From: Ophioceras dolichostomum
Lineage: Eukaryota > Ascomycota > Sordariomycetes > Magnaporthales > Ophioceraceae
Assembly: GCA_003049485.1 (NCBI GenBank)
Contig: PYST01000232.1
Coordinates: 1 to 61,597, forward strand
Reading direction: 5' to 3'
DNA length: 61,597 bases
The translations under genes and the position numbers were made by a program. The notes under the pieces were generated by a model. It was not told where the DNA came from. It did not search any database and saw only the letters and a list, made by a program, of their open reading frames with translations. Below, in pieces: positions 57,525-61,597 of the stretch. Every line of letters begins with the position of its first letter. Positions within the stretch are counted from its first letter, which is position 1.

Positions 57525-60500
57525 TTTTTGCATCACCAGCACACTATAATCTCCTTATTTTTCTCTTTCTTTCTTCTCGTTTGGCGTATTGTTTCTTTTC
57601 AAATTTTTGATTCCAATTCTTTCTCAACTCATATTTCCTTTTTAGTATCTATCTTTCTATCGGGTATGCCTTGCCTTTATTTCTCTTTTCTTTTGGTACT
57701 TTCCTTGTGCCCGGGACGTGTGCTCAGCCCGTGGTCTTTCGTACATGATCGCGCACAAGCACACGCACGATACAGGTTTCCTATCACATCACCATGATAC
57801 CTGGTAGGGGGCGGTGTGAGGTGTGCGGTATTTTGTTTCGTATCTTTCTTATTTTTTTTTCTTGCCTGCTCCATTCCCCTTCATTCTCTCCTTTTCTTCA
57901 CCTTTTTGGGTCTGATTTTCTCTTTGCCTCTTAAGTGCGGATTTGTTTGGCCTCGGTGGTTACGGATAGTCACTTCGGGCTTGGGTCTATGAATTCCTTC
58001 AGGAGGATATTCCCTTACAACAACGGGTCAAGGTCTATCTAGGGTTCGGAGGAGTTCGGATGGTCTCTCACAGGTACGGTACCCTTCAAATGGGTCTTTC
58101 CTGCCGATATATGCGAAGGATCGATTGGGATTTGTTTCTTTTGTGCTCTCTGCTTCTTCCTCGCTTTGTGTATGGTTCCTTCGTCTTCTTGTCTCTCCTT
58201 GCTTTGAACCTTTTCTCGTCTATCGGGCCTTTTTTTCCCTCTTCCTTTTTATGGCAACATTTGTTCTTTGTCCACTTCACTTTTTGGTGCTCTTCCAATG
58301 ATGTGATTTGCTCGTTGTGCTGTGTCCGCAATGTTCCCCTAGAATGTATGCCGTCGCCTCAGCTGTTGCTCTCTGCACACCTGTCGCCGGTTTTCTCACA
58401 GTTCACGAGTTTGCTTGTCGCCTGTTAACCCCTGTTCGCGCGCAAAAGTCGATGATCCCGAAATATCATTTTGTTCTTAGCTTGTTTGCTTGTTTTCCTG
58501 CACGACAATTTGGTACCTTGGCAGGTCTGGGTTCAAAGTTTGTGTGCTTCTTTGCTGCCTGAAGACTCATTGCGTGATTTTTTTTTTCGCTGCTGGTCGG
58601 ACCTAATACAAAGTTGTCTCTAGTTTCTTACATGCGTAACTTTCATAGGTAATCCTGGTACTTCTCGGGCCTTTCTTGTGTGCCTTTGCTATGATCGGCT
58701 CCTCAGGGTTGCCACTGTTCGCTCTGTCGTGGCGACACGATCGCGAATAGTGTCAAGGCATGAATGCCGTCGTGGGGCGTTCTCTGATCCTCCAGCCGCA
58801 GCTTAACCGTACCGCGCTTATAGTCCGACCCAGATTTGTGTTTTCTCTGCCTGTTCTGCTTCCTTTCCTCTTACGGCATATAGCTGCTGCGCATATTATC
58901 GCATGTGAGATTAGTAGCAGCTCAATGTACCGACTGACGAGTGAGGATCGTGTCGGGACATGCTGCGGAGCAATGGGAATGCGAACACTGACGCAAACTG
59001 CAATCCTGCTCAGGAGAGAGAGAGGCAGTGACCGGCATGTGCAGACGGAGCTGGGCAGTTGTGTTTCAGATAACGACAGCTATCGGGGCTAGATATGCAG
59101 CAGAACCTGGGAAGGGGGCGAGGTAAGCTGAGTACCAGCCAGCAGATGGCGGAGGTGTGTGCAGCAGCTGCTGGTGGTGAGCCCAGCCCAGTCCAGGCAG
59201 GGTCAGGCAGGTGTAGGTAACCTCCCTACGATACCTATGCACCAACCATCGCCACAACCACCGCCGAGCTTTTTTTTTTCTTTCTGCTGTGGTGGATCCC
59301 ACGACAGCACACTCGGTTTAAGGTTCTTATCGGGAATCCTAAAGATGGGAATGTGCCGCATGTGAGAGAAGGCCGAAGAAGGCGAATTGAAACGAACGCA
59401 GCCCAGCCCAGCCCAGTCCAGCTCCGCTTGGCAGTTCGGCACACAGGTTGGTGACGTCGGGACGTAACTAGGGGACCTTTGTAGCCCCCCCGGATCGTTT
59501 GGCCCCCAATCACATTCTTCGAGATGTGCCAGAGACAGCAAGAGATCGCCGGGGAAAGTCGGGGACTTGCGGAGGAAGGATGAGGAGGGTTCTCGTGTGA
59601 TCTGGGGCTGGGGGCTGAGTGACGGGGTATGTCCAGTGGGAAGCGTCGCTTTTGCTTCCAGTTGGTAGGTAGGTGTGCACAGGTTATCCCTTGCGTCGGT
59701 GTGGACAGAAACCGGGAACAAAAAAAGACACCAGATGGAAAAGTTCTGATGCACCCTTGCGGCGTGAGAGCTTGCGCAGGGTCGATGTGCTGTAGAGACT
59801 TTTGCTCGTGCAAACGCACACCAGGTGGTACTTACATGGTGAACGCAGGCCGCTAGCCTGATGGTGGTGGCGGTTGGAACTTCGTGAGTAGTGGTGATGG
59901 TGGGTGGTTGAGGTAGCTGGTATCACCCACACACATCTTTCAAGTTCTGACAGCGCGTTCCATTAATGATGGACAGCCTGAGACAGCTCTTCGTTCAGCG
60001 TCCTCTTCAGTGATCTAATTGGCTAATTCATCTAGTGAGGGGTGCCAACTGTCTAGCTCACGCGCCAAGGACACCGCCAAAAAGTGCCCTGAAGTGCCCT
60101 GAGCCGCAACGCCTCTGCTCCGAACACGTGCGTGACGCAATGGAAGAGGAGGTGAGGCCGCTGGCAACTGGCAACGGGTTTTTCGGCACGGGCTCAGACA
60201 AGCGCAACGGCTGGGCTGAGCTGGAAACCTGACGGTGGCAGTCGCACTTGCTTCTTGGGTGCTCCTCAGGTTGGCAGCACAAGCTTTGAGCTCCGAATTC
60301 TTTTCGATGAGCTTTGCAGCCAACACACACTGGTTCCTTCGCCGTTGCCACTGAACATTCCTTGTAGGCTTCTGCGCCTTTGGATTGGGTGGGGGTTTCG
60401 ATGTGGAGTAATGAAAGGAGGGGTAGAACGTAGCTGTTCTCTGCCACAAGAGTGGCCGCTTCAAGAGAGCTTCGCCGAGAACCCGCATGCAGCCGCACGC

Positions 60501-61597
60501 CGCACGCCGCAAGGCCGCACGGAGTCGCGAAGGGCCAAGGCCAGGGTCAAGGCCCACTTGGATCGAGCACGACGCCGCACCCCGACAAATCAAACTCTGC
60601 TACCACCTCGGCCGTACAGGGAAGCTCCCTGATCGGGACATAATTTTCGTCCATGTATTCGTCACTGCGCGCCAGGTCTTGTATCTTGATCACTGTTTAC
60701 AACTACGGCTCCCGTACCGCACAGTCAGAAGGCACCCTTTTTGAAATCATCATCGATCGACATATCTTCCACTGGCTAAGTCCCGACTGCGCAATCGGCA
60801 GGCTGACAGCTCCCACGAAGGAAGAAGAAAAAAGAGGAAGAAAGCAAGATAAGTTCTTACAAGAGACGACCGGACATTCTTCTTGGGATGCAACCTTCTC
60901 GGAGTTGACGCAGACTGCAGCAGAGGTTAGGTAGAAGTAACAGCAACAGCAGGTATGCAGCTTTGCATGAGGGGCGTCACTGCCGTGGAGCAGTGAAGCA
61001 GTCCTTTTGGCTGGATAATGGCGACATCGGCTGCCCCAATATCGGCGTGGATATTAACTCCCCTCCAGCACATCGATGTCTTGCGACACGGATGATGATT
61101 ACAACAGACTCCCTTGGTGCCTCCTCCGTGCTCTCTCTCTCTCTCTCGTTCTCTCGTCCACTCTTGAGTGCTATAGTAAAGGTCGTAGTAGATCGCATCG
61201 AAAACGAGCCAGTCCGATCCCAAGTCAGGGAAGCGTTAGAGAGAAGCCGTTCTATAAGACGCTAGTAGTATAGCCAGGTGGAGAGGGCGTGTGGCTTGTC
61301 TTTGGGCGAGGGAAGCGTGGCAAAAGAGACCCAAAAGAAGCTTAATGGTCGCCTGTAGAGTCGGCTGGTGGTGGAGCCGGGGCAATTTGTCTGCCGCACT
61401 ATACTATGCCGCAGCAAAACGCGTGGGTCTGATATTAACTGCGTACACAGCGTACGAGGGATGCCTTCACTCCCTCGCTGCTGTTGAGCCGGTGCCTGCG
61501 TGAGCAATATCTGGCTGAGCACGAGTACCGGGCGAACATCGAGCCCGGCAAGGGTCAAGGGGGGAGGGTGTGGAGTGTATGAGAGGCGAGACGCGAG
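57525..61597. other. Right flank of the transcription-factor gene, no gene seen
   Basis: T-rich sequence to about 58,600 is consistent with 3' UTR and terminator. The rest has short frames without motifs, including a minus-strand one at 60593-60015. A CT tract lies near 61132-61150. Nothing can be named. Confidence 0.5.

Overview
The window looks like nuclear DNA of a filamentous ascomycete (Pezizomycotina, most likely a Sordariomycete). Genes have short introns (about 55-145 nt) with GTRNGT-type donors and CTAAC/CTGAC branch motifs. Exons are GC-rich, leaders are pyrimidine-rich, and the protein set is fungal: a Ptc2/3-type PP2C, Prp1/Prp6, a dysferlin-domain Mug65-like protein, a SesB-NACHT-ankyrin NLR and a Zn2Cys6 regulator. 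The species cannot be named from the sequence alone.

Positions 1-15036 are a compact housekeeping block with intact, cleanly spliced genes. In order these are the 3' part of a PP2C phosphatase (+, cut by the left edge), a large intronless PPR-like mitochondrial protein (-), a dysferlin-domain protein (-), a small membrane-anchored helical protein (+) and the tri-snRNP splicing factor Prp1/Prp6 (+).

Positions 15037-33700 are an accessory, transposon-marked island. About 3 kb without genes leads to a 472-bp inverted-repeat element with a TA duplication (MITE) and a diverged direct repeat. These sit just upstream of a five-exon NLR gene (esterase-like domain, NACHT, ankyrin repeats). The 3' end of the NLR runs out of frame into a broken Ty1/copia fragment (zinc knuckle, aspartic protease, GAG pre-integrase). 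Next come four damaged genes: a protein kinase with a C-terminal membrane hairpin (two +1 frameshifts), a TauD/TfdA dioxygenase (in-frame TAG plus an exon-phase mismatch), a CorA-like membrane protein (two frameshifts, no ATG) and an NB-ARC/TPR protein (no P-loop, frameshifts, stop). TAGGTACCTA-type tracts lie between these genes.

Positions 33683-53442 are about 20 kb in which I find no supportable gene. The stretch is not AT-rich, contains simple repeats and has one 15-N assembly gap. It ends at a 1136-residue transcription factor with two C2H2 fingers followed by a Zn2Cys6 cluster (53443-57524) and a 504-nt intron. The last 4 kb show no gene.

The clearest story is a contrast. Intact core genes sit next to an immune-receptor-type (STAND/NLR) island that is being invaded by mobile elements and is decaying. 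I found no operon-like pathway linking the genes. Joint function of the island genes is inference only.
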